A stretch of DNA of 64,000 bases from Pyronema omphalodes (taxonomy: Eukaryota; Ascomycota; Pezizomycetes; Pezizales; Pyronemataceae), in NCBI GenBank assembly GCA_024516155.1, contig JAJJXM010000020.1, positions 558,001-622,000 of the forward strand, in the 5' to 3' direction. Shown one piece after another: positions 8,253 to 19,613 of the stretch (position 1 is its first letter; each line of letters opens with the position of its first letter). The translations under genes were made by a program, and so were the position numbers. The notes under the pieces are model-generated. The model was not told the DNA's origin. It searched no databases and saw only the letters and a list, made by a program, of their open reading frames with translations.

Positions 8253-11200
8253 ATGTTGACAAAAACCCCACCAGAGTGAGTCCAGTGTACGGTGTAATTC
8301 CATGCACCACGATTCCCAGGCAAAACACGGCTAACGAGTATTTCCTATCGTTACTACCACAGTAGCGCGGTTACCGCGAGATCTTACAAAGCAACAAAAG
8401 ATACGGAAAAACAGGGTGCTGAAGTTAATTTAACTCTCAGAATGAAGCAAGCCAACACTATACCGAAACATAAAAATGTTACAGAATCATCAGTTACGAA
8501 AACCAGCGCGCTAGTGGTTCCGAAATTCACTGCAACTACTAGTTCGAAAAAATATGAAGGAACCGAGTTTTTGTTTGGAAAAGCGGGGAATGTATGAACA
8601 TCTAACCTTGAATCTTGAACTTAAGTCTGATGCTTTGATTTTGCTAACAAATAAACAATGTAGGCTGCTTTTGACTCTAACTGGCCTTCTGTACCGGTTT
8701 CAGAGAAGGAAAATGTTGCAAAATCATCGGTTACGAAAACCAGCGCGCTAGTGGTTCCGAAATTCACTGCAACTACTAGTTCGAAAAAATATGAAGGAAC
8801 CGAGTTTTTGTTTGGACAAGCGGGGAATGTATGAACATCTAACCTTGAATCTTGAACTTAAGTCTGATGCTTTGATTTTGCTAACAAATAAAAAATGTAG
8901 GCTGCTTTTGACTCTAACTGGCCTTCTGTACCGGCTTCAGAGAAGGAAAATGTTACAGAATCATCAGTTACGAAAACCAGCGCGCTAGTGGTTCCGAAAT
9001 TCACTGCAACTACTAGTTCGAAAAAATATGAAGGAACCGAGTTTTTGTTTGGACAAGCGGGGAATGTATGAACATCTAACCTTGAATCTTGAACTTAAGT
9101 CTGATGCTTTGATTTTGCTAACAAATAAACAATGTAGGCTGCTTTTGACTCTAACTGGCCTTCTGTACCGGTTTCAGAGAAGGAAAATGTTGCAAAATCA
9201 TCGGTTACGAAAACCAGCGCGCTAGTGGTTCCGAAATTCACTGCAACTACTAGTTCGAAAAAATATGAAGGAACCGAGTTTTTGTTTGGACAAGCGGGGA
9301 ATGTATGAACATCAAACCTTGAACCTTGAACTTAAGTCTGATGCTTTGATTTTGCTAACAAATAAAAAATGTAGGCTGCTTTCGACTTTAACTGGCGTCC
9401 TGTACCGGCTTCAGAGAAGAAAAAAGAGAAGCTGAAACATGGATCGAAGAAACTGGAACAATCATCTGAGAAAGTCTCGATATCTTCACCTTCAACTTCG
9501 CCTTCACTTACACCTTCAACTCCGCCTTCCTCTGCGCCTTCATCCCCACCTCCATCGCCCCCAACCAAAGCTTCAAATTCATCAAAGAAAGCCGCTGAAT
9601 CTTCGCTTCATGACAACACCAAGCCTGACGTACCCAAACCAGAAAATCCGCAACTCCAACAACTCTTCACAAACGCATCCATCGAGACACTAGAAAAAGG
9701 TGTTCAGCAAGGATTTAAACTTCTAGAAACCCTCGAGACGTCTCTAGAAGCCGGTAAAGACCTGGCCGATGTTTCTGCTTTCCAGCAGCAGATCCAGAAT
9801 CTTAGGAGGCAGGCGGAACTAAAGAAAACCGTTATTGGAGTCGTTGGTAATACTGGTGCTGGGAAAAGTTCCGTGATTAATGCGTTATTGGATGAGGAAT
9901 GGTTGTGTAGGTTTTATTTCTTTTCTATCGTGGTATGCCTGGATGGTGCTCGTACTGGTGCTGGCGTTGCTGGCGTTGCTAGCGTAGTGCCAAGGATGGA
10001 TATTACGCAGACATACATAGGGCTGGGCAATGCTAACCCTAATACTGAATTAATATAGTACCGACAAACTGTATGCGAGCCTGCACTGCGGTCGTTACAG
10101 AAATCTCCTACAATTTCGAGACGAATCATCCCTACCGCTGTCTAATCGAATTCCTTTCCGAAAGCGATTGGTTAACAGAGCTAAAAACCTGTTACCGGGA
10201 CCTGACCAACAAAAATGGAGAAATAAAAGACATAAACCGTGACGCCGACGCCAGTATAGCCTGGTCCAAGCTGCACGCGGTATACCCTCAAAAAACCAAA
10301 GAAGACCTAACCCGTTGCAGTCCCGAGGCACTCTTGAAGGAAAAAACCGTTTGTTCAGTCCTTGGAAAAACGCAAGTTGTTACAGAGGATGACTCTTGCC
10401 GGTTTTATAAGGCGTTGCAGAAATATGTTGATTCCGGGGAGAAACAAAAACTTTCGCAGACAAAAAATATGCAACTTTGGCCGCTTATTCGGGTTGTTAG
10501 GATTTTTACGAAGTCAGAGGTCCTCAAAACTGGCGCTTGTATTGTGGATTTGCCGGGTGTACATGATGTGAATGCTGCGAGGGCGGCCGTCGCGGAGGGC
10601 TATATTCAGAATTGTACTGGGCTTTGGGTTGTGGCTCCCATCACGAGGGCAGTGGATGAAAAATCCGCGCATAAATTGATGGGTGAGGGTTTCAGACGTC
10701 AGCTTCTTATGGATGGTGGATTCTCGAGTATTTCTTTTATCTGCTCTAAGGCGGATGATATTAGTGTTAGCGAGGCAACCTTGAGCTTAAACCTTGATGA
10801 TGACTTTCGTCCGCAGATGGAAGAAATCGAGGGATGGGAAGCGGAAATTGGGGAGAAGAAGAAGAAACTAAATTGTTTTGAGGAGAAGAGAACTGATGTT
10901 CAGAAGCGTCTCGAACAGTTGGATGATAATTTGGTTTATTGGGAGGATGTCCAGGATGCAGTGAGGGAGGGGAAGACGGTTGATGTTTCTAAGATAAAGA
11001 AGAAGGCGGACATTGACAAAGATGCATTTCTTGTCGATTCCGATGAAGAGGAGGAGAGTGAGGAGGATGACGAGGATGATGAGGATGACGATGATCACGA
11101 GGATGAGAACGATGAGGACGATGAGGAGGAAGAAGAGCAAAATGAAGATGAAGAAAGTGAATATGAGGACCAGCTCAGAATACTAAAAATATGCGAGGAA

Positions 11201-13055
11201 AAAATTGATAAAATCAGGCTACAGAAAAAAGAGCTTCGGAAAACCAAGTCGGAGTTCATCGCTCGGATTAACAGTTTGAAGGCAGAAATCGGAGAGCTTA
11301 AAGAAAGCAAGAAGAAGCTCAAGGATGAGATTGCTGTTAGGTGTATTGATAAGAGAAATAAGTACTCAACGTCTGCTATTCAAGCCGACTTTGCGGCAGG
11401 ACTCAGAGAACTTGACCTTGAGGCGGCCGAGGAACGGGGCGGAGATAACTTCAACCCCGATATCGAAATTAGGGACTATGATAAAGTTGCCAACTCTTTA
11501 CCTGTCTTCTGTGTCAGCAGTAGAGGATACCAGAAGCTGAAGGGACGGCTGAAGAAGGATGGTGACCCACCAGTATTCTCTCACATTGATCAGTAAGTTA
11601 TTAATTCATTAGTGATCACTCTATTATTGCTAACTTTTTAATTTTCAGAACTGGAATTCCAAGACTTCAGAGTCACTGCAAAAAACTAACCGAAAAAGTC
11701 CGGCTTGCTACCGGACGTAGGTTCTTAGCCGGTGTCAGTCAACTTTGCAACTCCCTCAAACTCTGGTCCTCTGGGCTTAACGTCAAGCTCACGGCCCCCG
11801 TAAAAGAGCGTGAAATGCTCTGTCTCAACCAGAAATTAACTGATCTCAATCAGGAGCTATCAAAGGTATGTATCATTCCCTCATCTTTTCGGCACAAGTT
11901 AAGACTCATAGGTCGTTCAAAGCACCACCCAATCTCTGCGTAAGGAATTAAATGAAGAAGTCTTCGCACTTTACGGTACAATTGAGAACCCTATCAGTTT
12001 GTTGTTTATTGTAATAAATCAAGTATTTTTCTAACAACATTTTCCGGCTAGATGCTGCTATCAAAAGTGCCTCCACTGCAGCTCCTAAGACAGCCAGAGA
12101 ATGGAATCGCTATCACTGGAGCACCTATAGAGCCATCTGCGCCCGTGATGGAGGGCCATTCTTCAACGCTACCGGAATTCACGACTTCAACGAATCCCTC
12201 GCAGCTCCTCTCGTTCGGCACATTGCAACCAGCTGGGAAAAGACCTTCAGCCAGCGTATCCCGGCCATTTTCACTTCTCATGTGAAATCTGCTCGAGAGT
12301 TGATCCAGGAATTCCACAACTCCGTCACTACCCAAGCTGGTCCTGCATTAGCTGATAAACTACAATTACTTGCCGGCCAACTAACTAACCATGGCGATCT
12401 ACTCTCCTCTACAGCGTCGGAAATACTAGAGAATATCAACGATACTCAAAAAGAGGCCAACCGTGAATTTGTCCCTGGAGTACGAAAAGAAATGCTTCCC
12501 GCCTATCGACTCTGCGGATTCGAATTTGGAGCAGGCTGTCACATGCGGATGAAGGAACACATAAATGGCCACGTCTCAACCAACAAAGTTTCCATGTTCA
12601 AAACCACCGTTAAACCAACTCGGGATCGGTTGCTAGAGATGGTAGATGCATCTGAAATTGCGATGAAGGAATCAACTACTCAGCTGTTTGAAGAGATTAA
12701 AAGGAATTATATGACTATTTATGGAGGTGCAAGAGATCTAGAGGGAGCAGGAGTCAGGGTGAGAGGGATTAAGATGAAGGTTGGAGAGGCGTTGAAGGGT
12801 TTTCAGACTCCGTTTCAAGATTGCTTCCGGGTTGCTGCCACATCCGGAGTGGCCCCGTTACCGGAATTATTATCTGTTCATGATGATAGTCGCATACCAG
12901 CAACTCCTCTTGTTCTGACCGAGACGATGAAGGCTGAGGATGTCGCTAAAACAAAGCCAGAGATGAAAGAGGTAGAACTTACTGCCAAGAAGGAGAAGAA
13001 CCAGGCGGATATTACTAACGAGACCCAAGAAGAAGAGGAAAACCGCCGAGAATAG
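8253..13055 (+). CDS. SLIP-GC-like large GTPase with tandemly duplicated N-terminal exons
   Basis: Ten exons: 8253-8275, 8363-8591, 8664-8828, 8901-9065, 9138-9302, 9375-9906, 10059-11592, 11649-11865, 11912-11975 and 12052-13055. They total 4098 nt, 1365 residues, with no internal stop. The core resembles nuclear GTPase SLIP-GC (NUGGC), a dynamin-related group common in filamentous fungi. Motifs: P-loop GNTGAGKS (407-414), the switch segment LLPTNCMRACTAVVTE spliced across the 152-nt intron, DLPG (590-593) and SKAD (656-659). A strongly acidic coiled region (about 753-800) follows, then a WSTYRAICARDGGPF-type helical domain. The N-terminal about 300 residues are Ser/Thr/Lys-rich and are built from repeats of one 55-residue module encoded by identical-phase exons. 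The first exon (7 codons plus 2 nt) and its intron (GTGAGT, CTAAC branch at 8331, CAG at 8362) are my inference; the alternative start is the ATG at 8442. The C-terminal tail is Lys/Glu-rich. The GTPase family assignment is solid; its biological role in fungi is unknown. Confidence 0.88.
8474..9421 (+). repeat. 4 x 237-bp tandem repeat containing exon plus intron
   Basis: Four near-identical 237-bp units start at about 8474, 8711, 8948 and 9185. Each contains GCGGGGAAT|GTATGA (donor), a GCTAAC branch site, AATGTAG|GCTGC (acceptor) and a 165-nt exon open in a single frame, phase 0 at both ends. Introns are 8592-8663, 8829-8900, 9066-9137 and 9303-9374, each 72 nt. Variants alternate between units: AACAATG/AAAAATG in the introns, and GTTGCAAAATCATCGG versus GTTACAGAATCATCAG in the exons. 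This implies duplication of a 474-bp dimer. The fourth unit is the most diverged. Confidence 0.95.
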
Positions 13056-13960
13056 GAATATTTGTGTTATTCATAATGAGGAGTTTCCAAATGCGGTTAG
13101 GATGGGCATTAGGTTGGATGAGTTGTTGGTGGTAAGATATGGCACATGGGTATTGAGTATTGGCTTTTGGATTTTGGGGTTTGGGTATTGGGTTTTGGAT
13201 ATTGCGGTTTGGATATTGGGCATTGGGTTCAAGTAGTAATCAAAATAATGGATTTCATTTAAATGGTGCAAATTTTTGTAGACCCGCAGTGATCATTGAG
13301 ATCCAACGAACTCACGGTTCTTATGTTAATCTGTTATTCGTATCCCATAAACTCCTGGGTATATCCTTGATAACTGGGGTTTCCATGCCGTGATAGTGGA
13401 AGATGAAGGCACCATGGGAAAAGGGAGGAGCCAGAGGGGTGGAAGGGGAGGGCCCGGAGGGGAGCTAAAAATGCATCACCAAATATGGAGAGGAAGGCTA
13501 ATTTGTCTATTAATTCCAAAACTTTGCAAATCGTCGACGTTAATGTCTCTTGGTACTTTCCTGGCAGTTTGAGATAGCTATCCTTTTTTGCTTCATTCAA
13601 TTAAATCGACAGATTCCAAGACATAGACCTACCGATGCGAGGTTCTATCGATTGATTGCCACCATTTCAATTGTTTATTCAACTGCTATCATTTAGAAAA
13701 GGCTGTAATGAACACATTCGTTATGATTAATTTCGTGTTCTGTTTGCGCCAGTTGAAAAGCTCTCCATTATAAAAGTATGATTCGAAAACGGTGACGTGG
13801 TCATCTATATCCTCAAGGCCGCTCTACTGCGCGAAGATACCTATCAAGAATCCTCATCACCTTCGATCTTCACATAGTGGATGGGGCGGACTCAAGTTAG
13901 CATGGGTTGTAGCCCTCTGCGCTGAGGATAGTTTTGCTGACATCCTATACAAGTTAGTGC
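13056..13960. other. Intergenic region with degenerate TTGGG-type repeat
   Basis: Between the GTPase gene and the co-oriented GDSG gene. 13150-13235 is a degenerate TATTGGGTTTTGGAT-like low-complexity tract. The remainder holds the 3' end of the GTPase gene and the promoter of the next gene; no other gene recognised. Confidence 0.5.
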
Positions 13961-16045
13961 ATGTTGCATAGATATGTTCTACAGTTCTACCTCTATATAT
14001 GGCGCCCAGCTTCAATCATCATCCCTCCACCATCTCAACAGACAACACCGCGGGCCATCCTCCATCACTGTCCACAGCTGAATGTCCCAAGTACCCGATC
14101 AACCTCATCGCCAGGCAAACTGACAACAAATACGGAGCAAAATCCCTTCGACAACACATATTGCAATCCCTTTTTTCAATCTATCGAGCATAACCCCATG
14201 GGTATTGTCCTTGTCTACTTCTTTCAGAAAAGGCAGCTACATACTAACATCCGATCTCTTAGATTTAGCACCCTCCAGTGCACAACCCGCAAAAAGAACT
14301 CTTGCCGATAAACAAAGTCCTGTTTTTACAGACCCAAGTACTCCAATAGATGACAACTTTAAAGACCTCGGTATACTTAACGGCAAATACATGGAGTTTG
14401 AACCCAAGGGTATATCGTCTATTTCCACACAACCATATACATCTACATATATATACTAATATCTCTGAATTTAGAAATCAAGGACCTTCCTTCTAGCTCC
14501 AAAAAGCCAAACACACAGACGTTGAACTCCATCCTGGACAACCATACCAGTAGTACTACTCAGCCCGGCCGTCTTTTCTCCAAGAAGAGAAAAAACATCA
14601 AGCAGAAATCCTCCCCACGAAATAATCCTCGGCCAGCTGCACCAGGATATACAGAATTCTCGGTTCCAAACGCAGATGATTATGGGGCGTGGTGGTTCCA
14701 ATACAATCTTTGGCGTGTAGTTAATTTCCTGGAGTCCGAAAAACAAATCTGGAGCACAGTAGACTTGTTATATTGCAATACCACGAAAAGCAACGCCATT
14801 GTAATCGCCTCCAGGAGTGTTTCAAGGCTAGAGAAGGCTTTAAAAAAGTCCTGGATTCCGTTAGAAACGGCACAATATGGATTATTTCTGATTGTGATTA
14901 ATGATGGACTTAACCTACTCCTGGATAAAGAATCTTCGAAGAGTGATAAGGGAGGATATATTCTACTCAACGATTACGTATTTCAATTAGGATCCAGCCA
15001 CTTAAGAGATGCGAATTTTACAGGGAAGGCAATTTTAGTGGATCAAGATTCCGGAGGGATACCGAAAAGATTAGATATCGGCCTAAAACTCATTTCTGGT
15101 CCTCCTAATTCTCCTGCGCCTAAAAACCGTACAATCGAGCCCTCGGAGTCAACAAAGCTCGCCCCTCATGGTGTTCCTACGTTAGGGGTTGCTTTGGATA
15201 AGGAACTTGCCTTCCAGCGAATAACAGCTGGACTACGCGATCTCAAGGTTTCAAAATGGAATAGTGAATTTACTGCATCTGCAGGTGCACCTACATCAGC
15301 ACCATCATTGCCAGAGGAATTTGGTCGGGTAACGGGATTTCAAAGTGCTGTGAAGTTCGAGGGTATTGTTACTTTCGAATGGGCACTGGTATCGGAGATT
15401 GATTCTCGTCCATTTGTAAAGCCCGGAGATTCAGGTACATGGATTGTTACAGCAGATTCTCCTACCCCTCACCTAGTAGGTACAGTAACCCTAGGCCGTT
15501 TTGCTGCTCCAGCAGTAGCTTATGTTGCATCTATAAAACCGATTTTTGTAGCTATTGAAGATAGTTATAATGTCTGCCCGGTGCTATTTGCTGATGGAAG
15601 CTTATATCAGCATATTCATTGCTGGAAATGTGATACTTGGGCTAGGTCAGAGAAAATGTCCAAGGAGGAGGAGGCGGAGGATACAGAGGAGGCGGAGGAG
15701 GCGGAGGATACAGAGGAGGCGGAGGATACAGAGGAGACGGAGGAGAAAAAGGAGAAGCAGGAGGAAGAAAAGCAAGAGAAGGGAGAGGGGGAATATGATC
15801 CAGAGCTTGAATCGGATTTGGATCTCAGCGATATGGAATTGGGAGTAGAATTATATTCAAAGTCAAATGGTATGTCCAAGTCCAAAAACAAGAACGCGGA
15901 CAAAGACAGACACAAAGACAAAGATGGGGACGACGATGAGGATGAGAAAACTCCCAAGCCTAGATCTCCTCCTAAAAATGTGTCTGAGCTTGCTTTTGAT
16001 CATGTTTTAAAAGACTTGGAGTTGAGGGATGATTACCCTCTTTAA
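13961..16045 (+). CDS. Protein with GDSG (trypsin-like) motif and acidic tail
   Basis: Three-exon model: 13961-14201, 14263-14409 and 14475-16045 (652 residues). Intron 1 has GTATTG, a perfect TACTAAC branch and CTTAG; intron 2 has GTATAT, CTAAT and TTTAG. The start is uncertain: an ATG at 13999 opens a different frame that stops before the splice site, so 13961 is provisional. The middle holds a mixed alpha/beta region. At 445-452 KPGDSGTW is followed by a segment ending VAYVASIKPIFVAIED. This resembles the C-terminal half of trypsin-like folds seen in many uncharacterised fungal proteins, where GDSG carries the nucleophile Ser (S449 here). I could not identify the His and Asp partners, so catalytic activity is unproven. 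The tail (about 525-620) has Glu-Asp-Thr-Glu-Ala repeats then Lys/Asp-rich sequence. It lies 905 bp downstream of the GTPase gene on the same strand. Confidence 0.7.
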
Positions 16046-17148
16046 ATGTGCGGGCTCGGTGTATTATGTCATGACGTTTCTTTTTTCGTTGGAAGCTTTG
16101 GAATTTGTTGGTTACCAATTGTTGGGTTTAATGATGTATAGAGTTGGATAGCAAACTATAAGTGTATAATTTGTTTATACTAAGTTACCAATCTGTGAGA
16201 TGGGAATTACCAGCCCACATAAACTGCCTCTCCGTCGAAATCTGTCTGAGATGTGATTCAAAATTGTAAATATGAAAGAACAGATCAAGATAAACCTAGC
16301 AACTGGCGAATCTAACCAGCCCAAGAAGTCCTGGAGATCACACAAGGTAATTTATTATGCCAAAAAGTGAAAAGTTGCAGTTCTTCTTTATCTGGTATCC
16401 GGTCATATCTTTGCGGAAATTGTGGGGGTGACCGAGTGATAATTGTGAAGCTAGCTAACTGCGGTGTCCTCGGGTTACTACTTTTGTAAATCTATACTTG
16501 TTCTGTATCCTGCGGTATAACTGCTTGGAAGGGCCAAGTAAGGTATGGTCTCATTTTCAGAAACTCCACAGGCGCTTCATATTAGAGTATGCCACGAACA
16601 GTCAAAAATACATGCTCCGGCACAACACCAACAGGGTCATATCCAACACTTTCAACTACCATTCGTATGCTGCCAGTTCACTCATAAATAAGAAACCTCC
16701 AAGTATGAATCTTCAAAATTCAATCGCACAACCGCTTCATAATAATCTACTGCTGTTTCTTCAAGTCTCTCCAAAACTTAACTGATATACCGTCTACAAA
16801 ACCTTAAGTAATTCCGCTCGCCGATAAAAGCAAAATACTTTGAATACAAAAATCAACCGCTTCACATGCAACAGAAAAAAAGAAAGAAGAAAAGGGAAAA
16901 AGAAAGGGAAAGAACGCCAAATGAAAGTAAAGTAACCCCCGCCGAAACCGCCCAAACCGCCCAGTACAAAGATCCGATCTAAATCTCACTTGCCTGCCCG
17001 CCGTAGAAAAAGGAAAAACACAACGGAATGAAAAAAAAAAAAAAAAAAAAAAAAAAACAGAAAGAAATCTCAATAATCACCGATGTTTTAACAACAATCA
17101 AAGTTTGAACCGTCTCCGGTAACTTGATTAACTCGCTTACCGAGCTTG
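16046..17148. other. Convergent intergenic region
   Basis: Lies between the 3' ends of the GDSG gene (plus) and the myotubularin gene (minus). Contains an A27 run at 17031-17057 and purine-rich A/G tracts at 16870-16925. Presumably it holds both 3' untranslated regions. No gene recognised. Confidence 0.5.
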
Positions 17149-19613
17149 TTACATCATCTCTGTTCCCAACTCCTCTGTGCTCCTCTTCCTAGCCGGCATC
17201 CCAAAGCCACCAGCTCCAAGCATCAACCCCTTAACCCCATCCACCATATTGCCCACCTCCAAGGACGGAGCCGAAGACCCTGCCAAACTAGACCCCGCCA
17301 AGCTAGGAACATTCCCAACGAAAGAACCGCCGCCACCGGCCACCTTTTCAGGAGAACTCCCCTCTCTACCTCCCGTCTCCGCCAACGGCGTCCCTGGCTG
17401 TACTGTCGGAGGTCCATTCATCTCCTCCATCGTCCTTCCCCAACAATGTGCCCACCATTTTACATCCCCATTTTGGTACTTGGGGTAAATAACCCGTCCC
17501 CCTTCAATCTCCCTTACATGCTCATCCCCATCTGCATCAGGGTTATAGTCCTCGTTTGTAAACATTTTCCTCCGTACCATGAAGTAGTCCCAAACCGATC
17601 TTGTACGCTCCTTGACCTTAGAATCTACACGCTCTTTCTCGTTGTTATGTAAAAACGTTCCATATTGGCAGGAGTAAAGGTGGTATAGTAACCTCCGCAA
17701 GAAGCGTTCGTTGTATTCGAACCTAGTCGGGTATTGCAGCATGAGCTGGAAGGTACCATCTAGGAACTGTTGGAAGATTGGTGAGACCTCTTTTGGCGTG
17801 GTACTCATAGGAGTTTCCGCCGCACGAGCAATCTTCGTCCTACGCTCTGTATCATCGTCGTCGCCTTCAACAGGGGATGCACTCCGTCCATTTCCGCTCG
17901 AGATTGTGTTGAAGAAATTCTTCGCATGACCGAAAGCCTCTCCAAAAGCTTCACCTAGGACAGCTGCTGCGGCCCCGGCACCTCCAGCAGGTGCTACGCC
18001 CCGGTCGTCATCTTCATCATCCAACATCGGGTCTCGCTCTTCTACTACTGCTTGTTGGCCGTAGACGGATTTTTCGACGAACCACTTTTCATGACCAAGG
18101 AAACCTGAACGATCCCTAAAACGGTGACCGAAGGAGCACCAGTCTTTTTCGACTAAGCAGATGAAACCATCAATGGTGCGGAAATATGGATCGAGACAAA
18201 TTTGAGCAAGGGAGGAAAGTTGACTGGTTCGATCCCAGCCATCGGAGCAGTGGAGAAGAACGTGAGAGTGGTTTAAGGCGACCTGGCGGACTATCTTGTC
18301 GGTTCCTTCAAGCATGGTACTAATATGCTTTAACCAACCAGACTTGGCTAATAATTCCCGATTCGGAGGAAGAGGAGAGACGTCCGAGTCTTTTATAGCT
18401 TCTATGACTTTGTTTAGAGAACCTCGCATAACATGGATGTTATCGATTCCTAGATAGATCCTGTTACATGGCGGCGAGGAGCAGTGTTTATAATTTTCCA
18501 TTTCTTCGGTTCCCATTCCGGCCATTTGCATCAATCGAGCATTGATAGCTGGGCGGGCATCGACTATTAAGTTCTGTTGCTGGGCGCCATATATCCGTGC
18601 AAGAGCTGCATCTGATTCAGATGTAGGGGGTAGAGCGGCTTTGTTTAGCGCCTGTAAATCCGCTGCTGATGCCGAAGGTGATGGTGTAGCATTACGTAGG
18701 TATTGCGGGGTTTGAGAAGATCCGGGAGGCTGTGATGATGCAAATATTGCCGCAACTAGCTTCTCGTCTTGTACGCTGCGGTTGCCCCGCATTCCGGTCA
18801 TAGGTTGGGCACATCGAGTGATAGTGCAATTATTTAGAGGGTGGATATAACTATTTTGCGCTGATAGTCAGTTCAGAATTCGGCACATTGTCAAAAAGTG
18901 GAACAGACGTTAAAGCGGGGATTCGTTCTCGAGAGCGGAAATGTTTGGCATGGCCTAATGTTGTGTCGCTTATCGAGCTAGGTACAGCTAGTACTGCAGG
19001 GTATGTGGGTGAGAACTGCAGTGCACTCGGTCAGCGGGGGAGCCTTATATAAAGTGAAAAAGGCTTACACTAAGGTCCTTATTTATGTCTGTAATTCTCC
19101 AGCCTGGGACCCTTTCAGTGCCAACACCCATCCGCTGAAGCTCCTTTACCGGGTTGTAGATTTTCCAGCCGTTACACTTCTTTTCATTCCCAACGGGTTG
19201 GTAAAAAAATGCATAGAGCTTCTCGACCCCTCCCTTTATCACTGTCAAGTTCCGGATAGAGTCAAACACCTCTCTACACTCACGATCCGTCGTAAAGCGA
19301 ATCTGCACCACCGAGAAATCCCGGTTCCGTAAACGTATATGCGCCGGCGCAGATGCACAGGACGGATGCCGTGTACATGTCCCTATGATGGGATATGCGA
19401 TCCACATCTCGTTTGGAGCTGCGCCAGGTTTTGTAGGGTCGACATCGGCTTTCCCCTTAAAGATCATATGGTGAGCTGTCAGATGCAGAGTACCCTCACG
19501 CTCCTCTCCACGGTGAAGTATGGACACATTCTCTACCTGCATACTGGTTAGTGGAGTGTATTGTTGGTTAGGCATAGCTGTATACTAACTTTGGCTACTT
19601 TGATATGCTCCAT
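17149..19613 (-). CDS. YMR1: Myotubularin-family phosphoinositide 3-phosphatase
   Basis: Removes the 3-phosphate from PI3P and PI(3,5)P2 on endosome/vacuole membranes. Four exons: 19613-19590, 19536-19069, 19015-18909 and 18850-17149; 766 residues without internal stop (yeast Ymr1 is about 690). Exon 1 encodes only MEHIKVAK, which continues into VENVSILHRGE, the conserved start of the PH-GRAM domain; an ATG at 19575 lies inside intron 1 and is not the start. Introns are 53, 53 and 58 nt. The third has a weak GTCTGT donor but is required, because the frame otherwise hits TAG before YIHPLNNCTITR. The catalytic motif HCSDGWDRT is complete (C401, R407). The C-terminus has WWAHCWGRT and then a Gly/Ser-rich tail. 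The unusually long Ala/Ser/Pro insert after the RGNRSVQDEKLV motif is a fungal-type linker. The gene is divergent from YJU2. Confidence 0.94.

Noticed and set aside
8554..9225. Three repeated 65-codon frames spaced 237 bp apart
   Set aside because: They read the wrong frame across exon and intron of the GTPase tandem repeat. The spliced frame is the one that joins the GTPase core.
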